Below, piece by piece: positions 11,701 through 25,200 of a stretch of 64,000 nt of DNA. Every line of letters begins with the position of its first letter. The first letter of the stretch is position 1. The notes beneath the pieces were generated by a model. It was not told the DNA's origin. It ran no database searches and worked only from the letters and a program-made list of their open reading frames with translations. A program made the translations under genes and the position numbers. The DNA is from Lonicera japonica. Lineage: Eukaryota > Streptophyta > Magnoliopsida > Dipsacales > Caprifoliaceae. The DNA lies in assembly GCA_021464415.1 (NCBI GenBank), contig JAKCWG010000963.1:1-64000 (forward strand), given 5' to 3'.

Positions 11701-13804
11701 CAAGAACATGTAACAAATATAAAAAAAAAAATAGGACAAGCATGTTTATCATGTAAGCATGCAAAGACATAATCGCACACAACCATAACACGAAAACAAC
11801 ACGAACTCGATGCTCTGGCAGAGCTATTGTTACTCACGACGGGTTTATGATTTTGAACAATGCCATTACCACTAAAATAAAAATGCTCTGTATAAATATC
11901 AAAATGTTTTCCATTGTTCCCATTTACACCAAGGACCCTGCTGATTTAAAAGCTAACTAAAAATTAAAGCGATAAGATACTAAACTTTGTTTCATTGATT
12001 CTAATTTGCAGGATTGATTGATTTACAAACTAAATGTAAGAAGTATTTCATTTCATAATTTTTTTATTGCATTGAGGTTTAAACGAAGAATTGCACCTTT
12101 AAAAAATTGAATCTTATTGTTTGAGCGCAGTCATGAAAAATGGAAAATCTTCATTAACCCCACCAAAATTTTCAACTCATCATACTCTAAGAAACATGCA
12201 ACTCATCCAATCACATCTTTCCTATGTCCGTTTTTTGGAAAGAAAATATATTGGAAAAACAAAATAACTAACACTTTTTAAAAATTAACTATAAATTTAC
12301 TACAGTTCAAAGAAATAGCTTACATGACAATAGAAATAAATAAATCATGAAAATATCTTATTGGCAATTATATTTTATAAACATTTAAGTAACTTTCTCT
12401 TAACATTCTTACAAAATCTGCACGAAAGTATTTTCTACGAAAAAATTATCGAAATACTCTCTTGCAAAACAAACATATACAAGTTGCAACAAAACTAACT
12501 TTACTATATTTTTTTTCTTTTCCCGCCACTCAAATACACCCTTAACTCACCTACTCTTTTTCACAAGCAAAAATTAAGAAATCCTTCCTTTTTTCCACTA
12601 TACCTCTGTCTTTTCCAAACCCACTCGCATCATTTCGTACCCAAAGCACTGGCAAATTGTCCAACCCCATTTTCTTATATAAAATAAAATTTTACAGAAC
12701 TACTCATACTCCATTAAAGAAACACCGTGTAATTAAATTAGTATAAATATAAATTAGACTTCTCTTGCAAATAGCCTAATTAACATGTGATAAATCAAAA
12801 AAGAGTTTGTACCTTATTTCCTTTATGTTATGGATTATTTGTCTATGCCCAAATCCGACTCAGTTGTCTGGACCCAACTAGAACTTTGCGTGTGTGTAAC
12901 ACTAAACAAACATACCACAATGCCAATAAGTTATGTGGATCGGCCTAAAAAGTTGCCTACTTCATAGTCACTTGTATTGTCTTGTAGAGTTTTGAGGGTC
13001 CCGATGATGGTGTTTTTTTGATAGTCTTGGGTTAAAAGTCTTGGAGCTTTTATATCGTATGCTGAGTACAAGAGTTAGACATGGAAATACATTCTAATAT
13101 AGTTATACAATTTGATTAAGGTAGCTAGTCTTATATTTGGTATGAGCTTCCTTATGCCTTATCTTGATCAGTTGTCTTGAATGATGAAAGACTACTTCAT
13201 TTATCCTCTAGGTACATCGAATGTGATCATGGACCAACTGTGATAGAGGCCTATGGCTTGAGCTCAAAATGTGCAAGAGACATAGGCTTCAGTGGGCCTG
13301 GCTTAATTTGTTGGTTGCAGTGGGCTAATCTTAGATATTTTTCATGGGTCCGATATAACAAATACATACATGTTATTTATTCCGGTCCAGGTCATCAAGT
13401 GTGCTACTCCACCCATTACCAATTGGTTATGGGTTCGATGCTATGATTTTAATACAGAATCAGAGAAGTGGTTTGATCTCTTCGAGTTTTGTAAGGAGGA
13501 AAAACAAAAGCTTGGAGAACAGTGCGATAACGAGCTAGTGGAGTGCAAAAGGTAGAGTTTCTATGGCCTATGTACACTTGGCACTATCGAGATGTTTCTC
13601 ATACAAGGTAAAGATTGCTCGGAATAGTTGTCTCCAATCCATAATCCCATATTAAGGTCCATAGAATTTCATGTGGTCAAACTAAATTGATGGGCGTGGG
13701 CACAGAACAAAGCATGTGCTTGTGCTAAATGCCATATAATTAACTCCACAAGAAAACATTACGTGAATGTTGTGGATGCATTTTGTACATGCATGTTTAT
13801 AATT
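11701..13804. other. Unclassified intergenic sequence left of copia element
   Basis: The region is AT-rich. Two overlapping open frames at 13177-13446 and 13370-13555 are the only ones of note. The second contains 'CYDFNTESEKWFDLFEFCKE', faintly like a kelch-type F-box protein C-terminus, but I cannot support a gene. Confidence 0.25.
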
Positions 13805-13809
13805 AATTG

Positions 13810-14449
13810 TGTTAGAAAATGAAGAAAAAATAAAAATCAAACAAATATTCAATGGTCAATTTTTTTCTAGAATGGGAGAAAAATTCAAATGGCCAATTTT
13901 CTACACATTCTAGAAAATGTTGATTTTTTGAATGGTTTGGTGAATTTTTTTCAAAATATGCAAACTAAGGATGTAAGATTTCAAGATTGGTGGATGCTTG
14001 TTGGTGTATAAATAGGGGGTACTTGTATGCATTTTATTATCAACAACAAGAGCTCTACATTAAGAAGAGAGCACAAGAGAGAGTAGAGAGAAAAATTAGA
14101 AGTGAAGTGTCTAGGTGAGAGCTTTGCAATTTCTAATTTTTCAGAGTGTTGAGTGAGAAAAATAGAAGCAATTTTCTAGGTTAGAAATTGCAGTGTCTAT
14201 TTTTAGTATTGAGAGATACACAGTGTGCGTATATAAGTCTGCCGACCAGCCTTGTAAACCACTATTTCTTTCGATATAGTGAATTTGGTGCGCTCTGTAG
14301 ACTAGTGGCAATTTGCCGATACCACGTAATCCTTTGTGTTGTGAGATTGATATATTGTTCTGCCAAATAATTTTATTGTGCAATTTCTTTTGTCATTTAT
14401 ATCCCAAGATCCCATTTGAAAACTAGTGGCATCTAGCTTGTTCCCAACA
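13810..14449 (+). repeat. 5' LTR of the 13.8-19.3 kb copia element
   Basis: TGTTAGAAAATGAAG...GTTCCCAACA. A TATA box (TATAAATA, 14007-14014) would drive element transcription; 'agagctctacattaag' follows at a suitable distance for the R region. Confidence 0.95.
14007..14014 (+). promoter_or_regulatory. TATA box in copia 5' LTR
   Basis: TATAAATA followed by 'ggggg'. The same motif is kept in the 3' LTR at 18827-18834. Confidence 0.6.
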
Positions 14450-14451
14450 AC

Positions 14452-14463
14452 AGGTATCAGAGG
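14452..14463 (+). other. Primer-binding site (iMet tRNA type)
   Basis: AGGTATCAGAGG lies two bases after the LTR end. It resembles the canonical TGGTATCAGAGC, with changes at the first and last positions. Confidence 0.8.
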
Positions 14464-14614
14464 CTTTTGTGGTATTTCTGTCAATTTTCTGCAAGGTTAC
14501 TGTTCACATAAATAGTAAAATTTTGTCGACAATATCGGTTTGTCGACGGAGGTGTTCTAATACACGGTGGTTCGCAGGAATAGTCAAAAACGATCCGGAA
14601 GAAGTCAGATTTGA

Positions 14615-17600
14615 GTGGGAGCAATGGCCGCAGATGAAGGGAAGGTAAAACTCGAAAAATTCGATGGCACAGATTTTGGGTTTTGGAAAATGCAGATAGA
14701 GGATTATCTGTATCAAAGAAGTTTGTATCAACCTCTCTCAGGGAAGAAACCAGAGGCTATGAAGGAAGAAGATTGGAATCTTCTGGACATACAAGCCTTT
14801 CGAGTTATTCGATTGACGCTATCCCGCAACGTTGCTTTTAACATAGCAAAGGAAAAGACCACGGCGGGTTTTATGGTAGCTCCATCCAGTATGTATGAGA
14901 AGCCATCGGCCTTAAACAAAGTGCACTTGATGAGGCGTTTGTTCAATTTGCAGATGACAGAAGGTGCATCGGTACCTCAACATCTCAATGAACTCAACAC
15001 AGTTACAACCCAGTTGAGTTCAGTTGGAATTGAATTTGATGAAGAAATACGAGCATTGATACTTTTGTCCTCTCTACCAGAAAGCTGAAATGCTACTGTC
15101 ACGGCTGTGAGTAGCTCGTCGGGAAGTAATAAGTTAAAATTTGACGATGTTCGTGATCTGGTTCTCAGTGAAGAGATCCGACGAAGAGAGTCAGGTGAAT
15201 CTTTAACCTCTTTAGTTCTGCATACAGAGTTAACAGGAAGAAATTTGACTAGAGGAAATGGACGTGGCAGATCAAACTACCGAGGTAGATCAAAGGACAT
15301 GAGGTCCAAATCCAGGAATCCCAATAATTCCCATAGCTCAAAAACCGTTGAGTGTTGGAATTGTAGGAGAACCGGGCACTACAAAAATCAGTGCAAGAGT
15401 GCACCGAAGGACTAGGAGGCAAAGGCAGAAGCAAACGTTACTTCCACCTCAGGAGGAGATGATGCATTGATATGCACTTTGGAGAGCAAGGAAGAATCTT
15501 GGGTGTTAGATTTTGTAGCATCGTTTCGTGGTACTTCACAGAAAGAATTCTTCGAGAAATATGTCCCCGGAAACCTTGGAAAGGTATATCTTGGTGATGA
15601 TCAACCTTGTGCTATTATTGGCAAAGGTTTAGTGAAGATTAAGTTGAACGGGTCTGTTTGGGAGTTGAAGAATGTCAGGCATATTCCCGACCTGAGAAAG
15701 AACTTAATCTCAGTATGGTAGTTGGCTAGTGAAGGCTACACTACGATCTTCCATGGTGATGATTGGAAGATTTCAAAGGGTGCAATGACAGTTGCTCGAG
15801 GCAAGAAGAGTGGCACTCTTTACATGACAGCAGGGGCACATTTTTCGATCGCAGTTGCAGTAGGCAATGAAACACCAAATCTGTCGCACCAAAGACTAGG
15901 CCACATGAGTGAGAAGTGGGATGAAGATCATGCACTCAAAGGAAAAACTTCCAGGTCTACAGTCAGTAGAGATAGACATGTGTTAAGATTGCATACTTGG
16001 AAAGCAGAAGAGAGTCAGCTTTCAGACAAGTGGCAGAACCCCAAAGAAGGAAAGGCTAGAGCTCGTTCACTCTGATGTTTGGGGACCAACAACCATCTCA
16101 TCCATTGGCGGAAAACACTACTTCATGACTTTCATCGATGATCACTCGCGAAAGGTATGGGTTTACTTTCTAAAGCATAAGTCCGAAGTGTTTGAGGCTT
16201 TCAGAAGATGGAAAGCTATGGCTGAAAATGAGACAGGTCTAAAGATCAAAAAGATCAGAACCAACAATGGTGGTTAATATGAAGACACCAGATTCAAGAA
16301 GTTATGTTATGAGCACAGGATCAGAATGGAGAGAACCGTGCCCGGCACACCTCAACATAATGGTGTAACTAAGCGTATGAACCGAACGTTGACAGAAAGA
16401 GCCAGAAGCATTCGTATACAGTCAGGTTTACCGAAGTAGTTCTGGGCAGAAGGAGTCAATACGGTAGCTTACTTGATCAATTGAGGTCCATCTGTTCCAT
16501 TGGAGCATAGAATACCAGAGGAAATATGGAGTGGAAAAGAGGTAAAACTATCACATCTAAAAGTTTTTGGTTGTGTAGCATTTGTGCATATCAGTGATCA
16601 AAGTAGGAATAAGCTTGATCCCAAATCCAAGAAATGCACCTTCATCGGCTATGGTGAGGATGAGTTTGGCTACCGCATTTGGGATGATGAAAACAAGAAG
16701 GTGATCCGTAGCAGAGATGTGATTTTCAATGAAATGGTGATATATAAGGACATGCATAAAACAGATGCCAACGACTCAGAGCAAAATGAGCCAATATTTG
16801 CAGATGCAGATGATGTCATAGATAGTCACGCGACGAAACCAATTGTAGCAAGTCCTCAACCAGAGGAACTTGTTGGACAGAGTAGTGCGCAGCAGTCTGA
16901 CACACCACAGTCTCCTACACCAGCTCCTATATTGAGAAGGTTTTCTCGACCTCATGTGCCTAATAGGAGATACATGAACTATCTGTTGCTGACAGATAGA
17001 GGAAAACTTGAATGCTATGATGAAGCATGTCAGGTACAGGATGCGAGCAAGTGGGAGCTTGCAATGAAAGATGAGATAAAGTCTCTTATCTCAAATAAGA
17101 CGTGGGAGCTAACCGAGCTACCAGAAGGGAAAAAGGCTCTACATAACAAATGGGTGCATCGAGTTAAAGAGGAGCATGATGGCTCCAAGAGGTACAAGGC
17201 AAGATTGGTGGTCAAAGGCTTTCAGCAAAAAAAGGAATTGACTACACTGATATCTTCTCGCCAGTTGTAAAGCTGACTACTATTCAGTCAGCTTTGAGTA
17301 TTATTGCAGTAGAAGATTTACACCTTGAGCAGTTAGATGTGAAAACTGCCTTTCTCCATGGTGATCTAGAAGAGGAAATATATATGCAGCAGCCTGAAGG
17401 TTTCTCAGTAAAGGGAAAGGAGAAACTTGTCTGCAAATTGCAAAAGAGCTTGTATGGCTTAAAACAAGCTCCAAGACAGTGGTACAAGAAGTTTGATGGG
17501 TTTATGCAAATGAATGGCTATTACAAGTGCAACGCTGACCATTGTTGTTACTTCAAAAGGTTTCAATCCAGTTACATCATTTTGTTACTTTATGTTGATG

Positions 17601-18553
17601 ACATGTTAGTAACAAGCTCAAATATGGATGAAATCAGAAGGTTGAAGAAACAGTTGTCGAATGAGTTCGACATGAAAGACTTGGGTGTAGCGAAGTAGAT
17701 TCTTGGGATGAGGATCAATAGAGACAAGCAAAGGGGCGTCTTGCAGTTGTCTCAGGCTGAGTATATTAGCCGTGTTCTAAAGAGGTTCAGCATGAGTGAT
17801 GCTAAGCCAGTTAGCACACCCTCGGCTAATCATTTTCGATTATCCAAAGATCAGTCTCCCAAGAATAATGAAAAAGAAAACTTCATGGCTAAGGTACCAT
17901 ATGCCTCAGCCATTGGAAGTTTGATGTATGCTATGGTTTGCACGAGACCAGATATTGCTCATGCAGTGGGAGCTGTGAGCAGGTTCATGAAAAATCCTGG
18001 CAAGATGCACTGGGATGCTGTTAAGTGGATATTGCGATATCTACGAGTTCCTACCAACAAATGCTTATGTTTCAGCAGAGGCAAGCTGAGACTTCAAGGA
18101 TTTGTAGAATCAGATTTTGCTGCTGAGATAGATCACAGAAGAAGCACTACTGGTTATGTCTTTACAGTAGGTGCTACTACAGTCAGTTGGCTCTCACAAC
18201 TACAGAAGATAGTTGTCTTATCCACTATAGAAGCAGAGTATGTGGCCATGACCGAGGCAAGCAAAGAAATGATTTGGTTAAAGGGTTTGTTAGCAGAATT
18301 AGGTTTCAGACAGACGAAGAATGCCTTGCATTGTGATAGTCAAAGTGCTATACATCTAGCAAAGAATTCGGCATTTCATTCGAGGACTAAGCACATAGGA
18401 CTTCGGTATCACTTTGTCAGATCACTCCTAGATGATGGGGTATTGACACTTCAAAAGATTCAAGGAAGTAAAAATCCAGCCGACATGTTAACCAAGGCAG
18501 TGATCAAAGATAAACTGGAGTTGTGCACATCTTCAGTAAGTCTTCAAAACTAA
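14615..18553 (+). pseudogene. gag-pol: Degenerate copia gag-pol polyprotein
   Basis: Domain order is Gag (14615-15088), zinc knuckle 'CWNCRRTGHYKNQC' (about 15353), protease, integrase, reverse transcriptase ('YVDDMLV', about 17595) and RNase H with C-terminal 'NPADMLTKAV' (about 18472). Stops occur at 15086 (TGA), 15413 (TAG), 15719 (TAG), 16275 (TAA), 16437 (TAG), 16482 (TGA) and 17696 (TAG). Frameshifts occur between about 15930 and 16056 and in an A-run at 17228-17236. The protease triplet reads D-F-V instead of D-S/T-G. In the integrase, the second catalytic Asp is Asn ('RTNNGG') and the Glu is Lys ('NGVTKRMNRTL'). The copy cannot encode an active polyprotein. Confidence 0.95.
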
Positions 18554-18617
18554 AGACAAAGATGAGCGCACCACCAAACACTAATCATTGACATAGTTGG
18601 TTATATTATTTTTTCTC

Positions 18618-18628
18618 CAAGTGGGAGA
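18618..18628 (+). other. Polypurine tract
   Basis: Purine-rich 'aagtgggaga' immediately precedes the 3' LTR and would prime plus-strand DNA synthesis. Confidence 0.8.
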
Positions 18629-18629
18629 T

Positions 18630-19270
18630 TGTTAGAAAATGAAGAAAAAATAAAAATCAAACAAATATTCAATGGTTAATATTTTTCTAGAATGGGAGAA
18701 AAATTCAAATGGCCAATTTTCTCCACATTTTAGAAAATGTTGATTTTTTGAATGGTTTGGTGATTTTTTTTCAAAATATGCAAACTAAGGATGTAAGATT
18801 TCAAGATTGGTGGATGCTTGTTGGTGTATAAATAGGGGGTACTTGTATGCATTTTATTATCAACAACAAGAGCTCTACATTAAGAAGAGAGCACAAGAGA
18901 GAGTAAAGAGAAAAATTAGAAGTGAAGTGTCTAGGTGAGAGCTTTGCAGCTTCTAATTTTTCAGAGTGCTAAGTGAGAAAAATAGAAGCATTTTTCTAGG
19001 TTAGAAATTACAGTGTCTATTTTTTAGTATTGAGAGATACACAGTATGCGTATATAGGTCTGCTGATCAGTCCTGTAAACCACTCTTTCTTTCGATATAG
19101 TGAATTTGGTGTGTTCTGTGGACTAGTGGCAATTTGCCGATACCACGTAATCCTTTGTGTTGTGAGATTGATATATTGTTGTGCCAAATAATTTTATTGT
19201 GCAATTTCTTTTGTCATCTATATCCCAAGATCCCATTTGAAAACTAGTAGCATCTAGCTTGTTCCCAACA
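18630..19270 (+). repeat. 3' LTR of the 13.8-19.3 kb copia element
   Basis: Same ends as the 5' LTR, about 641 bp, and about 96 percent identical by eye. It is followed by the TSD AATTG. Confidence 0.95.
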
Positions 19271-19275
19271 AATTG

Positions 19276-20941
19276 TACCCTATATATATGAAGAAACATC
19301 ATTTAAAGAGGACTATCCTTCTATTGAAATATTTTGTTTGATCCATCCTTACCCAATTTTAATATGATATTTTTTTTTTCTTAAATACAATACAATATCA
19401 TATAATTACATGACGGGTGGGTCGGGTTACCACATATCGATCATGTTCAAGCCTATGGAGACACAAAATTTCATAACAAAATCTGGCCCCAATTGGCTTG
19501 GATTATTTCGAATGAGTGGCTAAGGCATGTTGAATTTTGCTACAGATATCTTAAGGACTAGAATCTCCCTAATAACTCGGGTAAGGGACGTGTTTATTGA
19601 AGACAGAGGCAAATATGAGTTCCCCAACAAAGACTCAGGGTGTTAGGTTGGGATCGAGCATCGAGTTCCAGCGTATTCATACTAAAGCAGACTGGATTCT
19701 TATTTTTGAAACATAACCTGCACCAATTGTGTTAGATTATTCCTAATTGGATGTTCCTTTATACTGAATTTTGGTATAGATATTTGTCTAACGACTCGAG
19801 TTTAGGACGGATTTTTACGTATAAGTTCTATAGTGAAAACTCAGTACGAGTTTAAGTCAATAGGGCCGTATGCGCGGTTGCGCATATCATGTGAAAAAAG
19901 AAGTCTTCGAACCTAGCATTTGTTCCGTTCCCATGCTCCTATCCGTCTAGCTTGCTGTCAAATATACCTCTATGTTAATTCAATTTTTTTTAAAACATGG
20001 TCATCTTTTGGCATGACTATCTTTTTAGAAGTTAAGTGTTAACAATAATATAGTTATAAAAAAGCTCATATTTTGTAAAGTAAATTAGGGTAGGTTCTAG
20101 ATTTAGTATTTGTGTTTTAAAATCAAGAGTAAGTTTGACAAATATTAGCATTAATTACTTGCTCCTTTTTAAATTGATTATCCAGCAATTATATTTTTGG
20201 ATAATCAATCAAAATATCTCTATATTATAAAGGATGACACTATTGTCACAGCAATATATCCTTACTAGAATAATATTTATACGAGAAATAGATAAAAACA
20301 TACGACATCAGGGGCTTTTTTGTCCATTTGGACATAAATTGCATTGGTTAGGATATTTTGCTATCTCATCAACCCTCACATTCCACTTAGAAAATTGGGG
20401 TTTTAGTTTCCCTCTCATTAAATATACCTTTCAAATTTTTTTTATTTTTTTAATATTATAAATTAAAATACACCTTGGGCCACCCACAGGGCCGGTCAAT
20501 AATTTAAACCTTTACACAAGGCCCAATCTTTGACAACAAACAATAAGACAGGGTCCCAATGCTAAAAATATAAACAAAAGGTCAATTGGCTAAAAATCCT
20601 CGATCCATAATTTATTTTTATTTTTTTGGTTTATGAACAAACGAAATAAAAACTACAATCATTGATAACTAGCAAACAAGCATCATTTCAACTTGTACCT
20701 GCTGCGTCAAAATCGGACTTGACGATGTTACAAATATTCAATGGAAGAATATCTTATATTTTTAATAAAAATTAAGGACACTTATTTTTCTTTAATTAAA
20801 ATACCTTTGTTGAATTATATATATCTTTTTAAAATTTTTACATAAAAAAAATAAAAAATTAATCATCATCGATCACTGCCACAATCCACCATTGGCGGAG
20901 GCCCAGCAACACTGCTAGAGTAGCCAACATCGGAGTAGCAA
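19276..20941. other. Unclassified intergenic sequence with one hairpin
   Basis: No supported gene. An open frame at 20234-20461 shows no domain. A perfect 12-bp inverted repeat (20173-20184 with 20198-20209, 'attgattatcca') could form a hairpin with a 13-nt loop. Confidence 0.35.
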
Positions 20942-20946
20942 GATCT

Positions 20947-22278
20947 TGTTAGTAAATTAGGGCAGTAATCATGCATCGCATACACTAATTTACGCACTAA
21001 TCATTGAATCCTATGATCTATGCAGTTCAATAAGATCGACAGATGACATACCTTAATCGAGATTTGATGTCAATGAAACGAACAGGATGGATCTGATCCT
21101 TCTGTTGTTGTCGTCCTTAGCGTAGAAAACACGACGCCTCTACGGTATGCACACACGAACGAGATGAGATCTTGCTTGGTGTACTAGCGCCCTCTAGGGT
21201 TCTCTCTGCTATTTCGAATTTTCTTGCCTCTCTCAATTTCGTTGACGGCCAAGAAGAACAAAGGTTCCCTTTTATAAGGGAACCCTAGTGAGAACCCTAA
21301 GCAACAAACGAACTGGGCCCAAGTCCAACTTGGCCCGTTTTAATTCGTTTTGATCCAACTCGTTTTGGTGTGCGACCCTGTAGGTTTTACACTCTTTGGC
21401 CGTACAATTAAAACCCGTTTTATTATACGAACAGTAAGCGGTTTCTAGTAAAACATTACTATTATCCAAAGGGTATAAAGGTCAAAAACGACACAACCTT
21501 AAATTGATATTTCACACATTAACTCCTTTTGTCAATCGATATCTAGATTGAACACAAGACTAGGCAAGTGTCATTCTTGTATAGTTCAATCTTTATTTCT
21601 TGATCTCTAAGTATAATTAATCCAAAACAAATGACATCTCATTTGTGCATGGCCATGCAAATATTAATTACACTTATCAAGGGGCCCAACGATATCTCTC
21701 TCAATATATGAGAGTGACAAATCCCATCTTGATCAACCACATACCTCTACATAGTTCATAGTATGCTCGGTCATCATCTTTATAATTACTCGGTCAAGAG
21801 CAACGTTTGATAATGCCTGATATGCTAATCCCTATGTTGGTAACCATGGCGATCTCAGGTCTGAGGATAATACGATATCACAAATGGGGAACATCACTGA
21901 TGACATTATGTAACACTCCTCGCAGTGTCCCCAAAGCGGGTCAGTCCAATACTTTGTTCCCTAACAAGTATCAGTATGTTCAGCTTGATATCTCCATATC
22001 CATGACTTGTGGAACATAGTCATCAGCTGACCCATACTCTAATCATTATATCAATGTGATCCTAGGTTATTGATACATGATTAGGGACATCTAAACAATA
22101 TTATTATTACATTACTAGCATCCCACAATCTAGTCACGTACTTGATGAACTAGTATTAATAAATATTATTTACAAGAGATTATAAAGTAAAATAAATAAA
22201 CTTTATTAATAAAAATAAGCATAAGACATCCAAGTACAAATCATAATCTATGAATAGTCCTAGGACATATCTCTTTCA
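20947..22278 (-). repeat. 3' LTR of intact copia element
   Basis: 1332 bp and, as read, identical to the right LTR. It contains a TATA box embedded in a palindrome at 21263-21284. Confidence 0.95.
21263..21284 (-). promoter_or_regulatory. TATA box centred in a palindrome (3' LTR copy)
   Basis: Nine-base arms 'ggttccctt' and 'aagggaacc' flank the centre TTAT; on the minus strand this reads TTATAAAAGG. The same element at 28219-28240 in the 5' LTR would be the active promoter. Confidence 0.6.
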
Positions 22279-22290
22279 GTCTCCCACTTG
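22279..22290 (-). other. Polypurine tract of intact copia element
   Basis: On the minus strand 'acaagtgggaga' precedes the 3' LTR. It supports the minus orientation. Confidence 0.8.
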
Positions 22291-22292
22291 TA

Positions 22293-25200
22293 CTAGGACC
22301 ATTCATTCATAAAACGAATGCCTAATGCACTAAAATGACGATCATGTTTAGTTTGAGAAAGTGGCTTAGTCAAAGGATCAGCTACATTCTCGTCTGTGGG
22401 AACCTTGCATATCTTCACATCACCATTACTGATAAACTCACGAATGAGGTGATAACGTCTCTGAATATGTTTGGATTTTTGGTGCGACCTTGGCTCTTTA
22501 GCCTGAGCAATAGCTCCATTGTTGTCACAATACAAATCCACTGGATTGGTGCTACTAGGAATGACACCAAGTTCAGTGATAAACTTCTTTACCCATACTG
22601 CTTCCTTTGCTGCTTCTGAAGCAGCAACATATTCAGCTTCTGTTGTAGAATCAGCAACTGTGGCTTGCTTAGAACTCTTCCAACTCACAGCTCCACCATT
22701 GAGACAAAACACAAAACCGGATTGTGATCTGAAATCATCCTTATCTGATTGAAAACCAGAATCCGTGTACCCATTTACAACCAACTCTTCTTCCCCACCA
22801 TAAATCAAGAATATATCCCTAGTTCTTCTTAAGTACTTGAGGATATTCTTGACAGCGGTCCAGTGACTCTCACCTGGATCTGACTGGTATCTGCTAGTCA
22901 CGCTCAATGCGCATGCTACATCGGGACGAGTACACAACATAGCGTACATGATAGAACCTATAGCCGAAGCATACGGGATTCTACTCATGCGATCTCGCTC
23001 ATCTTGTGTCTGAGGACACTGAGTCTTGCTTAGTGTTGTGCCATGTGTCATTGGCAAGAACCCTCTTTTAGAGTCTTGCATGTTGAACCTACGTAAAACT
23101 TTGTCAAGGTAATTACTTTGACTCAGTCCTATTAGTTTTCTTGATCTATCTCTATAGATCTTGATCCCTAATATGTAGGCTGCCTCGCCCAAATCTTTCA
23201 TTGAGAAACATTTTCCAAGCCAGGTCTTGACAGACTCAAGCATAGGAATATCATTCCCAATGAGTAGTATGTCATCTACATACAATACCAGAAAGACTAT
23301 CGCGCTCCCACTAGTTTTCTTGTATACACAAGGTTCTTCTTCGTTCTTTCTAAAATCAAACTTTTTGATAGTTTCATCGAAACGAAGATTCCAGCTCCGA
23401 GATGCTTGCTTAAGACCATATATGGATCTCTTAAGCTTGCATACCTTGTTAGCATTTCTTGGATCAACAAAACCTTCAGGTTGTGTCATGTACACATCCT
23501 CTTCTAGGTATCCATTAAGGAAAGCAGTTTTGACATCCATTTGCCATATTTCATAGTCATAATATGCGGCAATGCTTAAAAGGATCCGGATTGATTTAAA
23601 CATGGCAACTGGCGAAAAGGATTCATCATAGTCAATACCATGGATTTGTCGATATCCTTTTGCAACCAATCGAGCTTTATAGACATCGATCTTGCCATCT
23701 TTATCAATCTTGATTTTGAAAACCCATTTGCAACCTATGGCTCTACAGCCATTTGGCATGTCAACCAAGTCCCATACTTGATTGTCATCCATGGATTTCA
23801 TTTCGGATTTCATGGCTTCTAGCCATTTCTCGGAACTAGAGCTCTCCATTGCTTCTTTGAAAGTCGAGGGCTCATTGTTGTCTAACAACACTATGTCTTG
23901 CTCATCTGAGACGAAAAGTGATAATCTCTCAGGTTCGCGACGTGGCCTACTTGACCTTCGTAAGACTGTAACTTCTTCAGGAGTTTCTGCAACTATTTGC
24001 ATACTTTGTTGAGGCTCTTCATTAAGATTACTATCATCTCGAATTTCTTCTAGATGTATAGTGCTCCCACTGTTTTCTTTGGAAAGAAACTCTCTTTCTA
24101 AGAAAACTCCATTCCGAGCTACAAACACTTTGTTCTCAGTTGGATTATAAAAATAATATCCTTTTGTTTCCTTAGGATATCCTACGAAGAAGCATTTATC
24201 AGATTTGGGTTCCAATTTAGTTGTGATTAGTCGTCTGACGAAAACGTCACAACCCCAAATCTTTAGAAAAGACAGACTTGGAACCTTTCCAGTCCATAAC
24301 TCGTAAGGTGTCTTTTCTACAGCCTTAGATGGAGATCTATTTAGTGTGAACGCTGCGGTTTCAAGAGCATATCCCCAAAATGATATTGGAAGAGATGTCT
24401 GACTCATCATTGATCGAACCATGTCTAACAGTGTTCGGTTTCTCCTTTCAGATACACCATTCCATTGTGGTGTTCCTGGTGGAGTAAGTTGTGAAACAAT
24501 TCCACAACTCTTAAGATGATCAATGAATTCTTGGCTTAAGTATTCTCCTCCTCGATCTGATCGAAGAGCTTTAATAGTCTTGCCAAGTTGATTTTGTACC
24601 TCATTTTGAAATTCTTTGAACTTTTCAAAAGATTCCGATTTATGTTTTATCAAGTAAACATAACCATATCTACTGAAATCATCAGTAAATGTGATGAAGT
24701 ACTGATATCCTCCTCTGGCAGTTGTGTTTAGTGGTCCACATACATCAGTATGAATGAGGGCCAAAAGATCACTTGCCCTATCATTGTTTCCATTGAAAGG
24801 GCTCTTGGTCATCTTTCCCAGTAAACAAGATTCACATCGTTCAAAAGACTGAAAATCAAATGAATTTAGAAGACCATCTTTATGGAGCTTCAACATGCGT
24901 TTCTCATTTATATGGCCTAAACGACAATGCCATAAATAAGTAGGATTCGAATCATCAGACTTGATTCTCTTGTTATTTACGTTATAAACAGGTATTTCAA
25001 GATTTAGAATATAAAGACCATCCAATAATTGTCCAATACCATATTGCATATTATTCAAAGAAAATGAACAACGTTTGTCCTTAAAATTGAATTCAAAACC
25101 TTCTTCGTCTAACAAAGAAATAGAAATAATGTTTCTGCTAAAAGCAGGCACATAGTAACAATTATTTAATTCTAAAATTAATCCTGAAGGCAAAAGAATC

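Larger units (their letters stand above)
13810..19270 (+). mobile_element. Complete but inactive Ty1/copia element, 5.46 kb
   Basis: Two LTRs of about 640 bp (13810-14449 and 18630-19270) flank a PBS, gag-pol remnant and polypurine tract. The element is bordered by perfect 5-bp duplicates AATTG (13805-13809 and 19271-19275). Comparing the LTRs by eye gives about two dozen differences, roughly 4 percent, so insertion is moderately old. The coding region carries at least seven nonsense codons, two frameshifts and several lost catalytic residues. Confidence 0.97.

Noticed and set aside
11462..11837. Two overlapping hydrophobic minus-strand ORFs
   Set aside because: They arise from a degenerate AT-rich tandem repeat, and the frames share the same repeat unit.
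13177..13555. Two overlapping ORFs suggesting an F-box/kelch-like gene
   Set aside because: Short, overlapping in different frames, without a start context, splice pattern or clear domain.
20234..20461. Possible Helitron start ('tctatattataaagg') near 20219
   Set aside because: No CTAG-type 3' end with a preceding hairpin was found at a sensible distance, and the start motif is weak.
21807..22019. 70-codon ORF duplicated at 28763-28975
   Set aside because: Both copies lie inside the LTRs of the intact copia element; duplication reflects LTR identity, not a gene pair.
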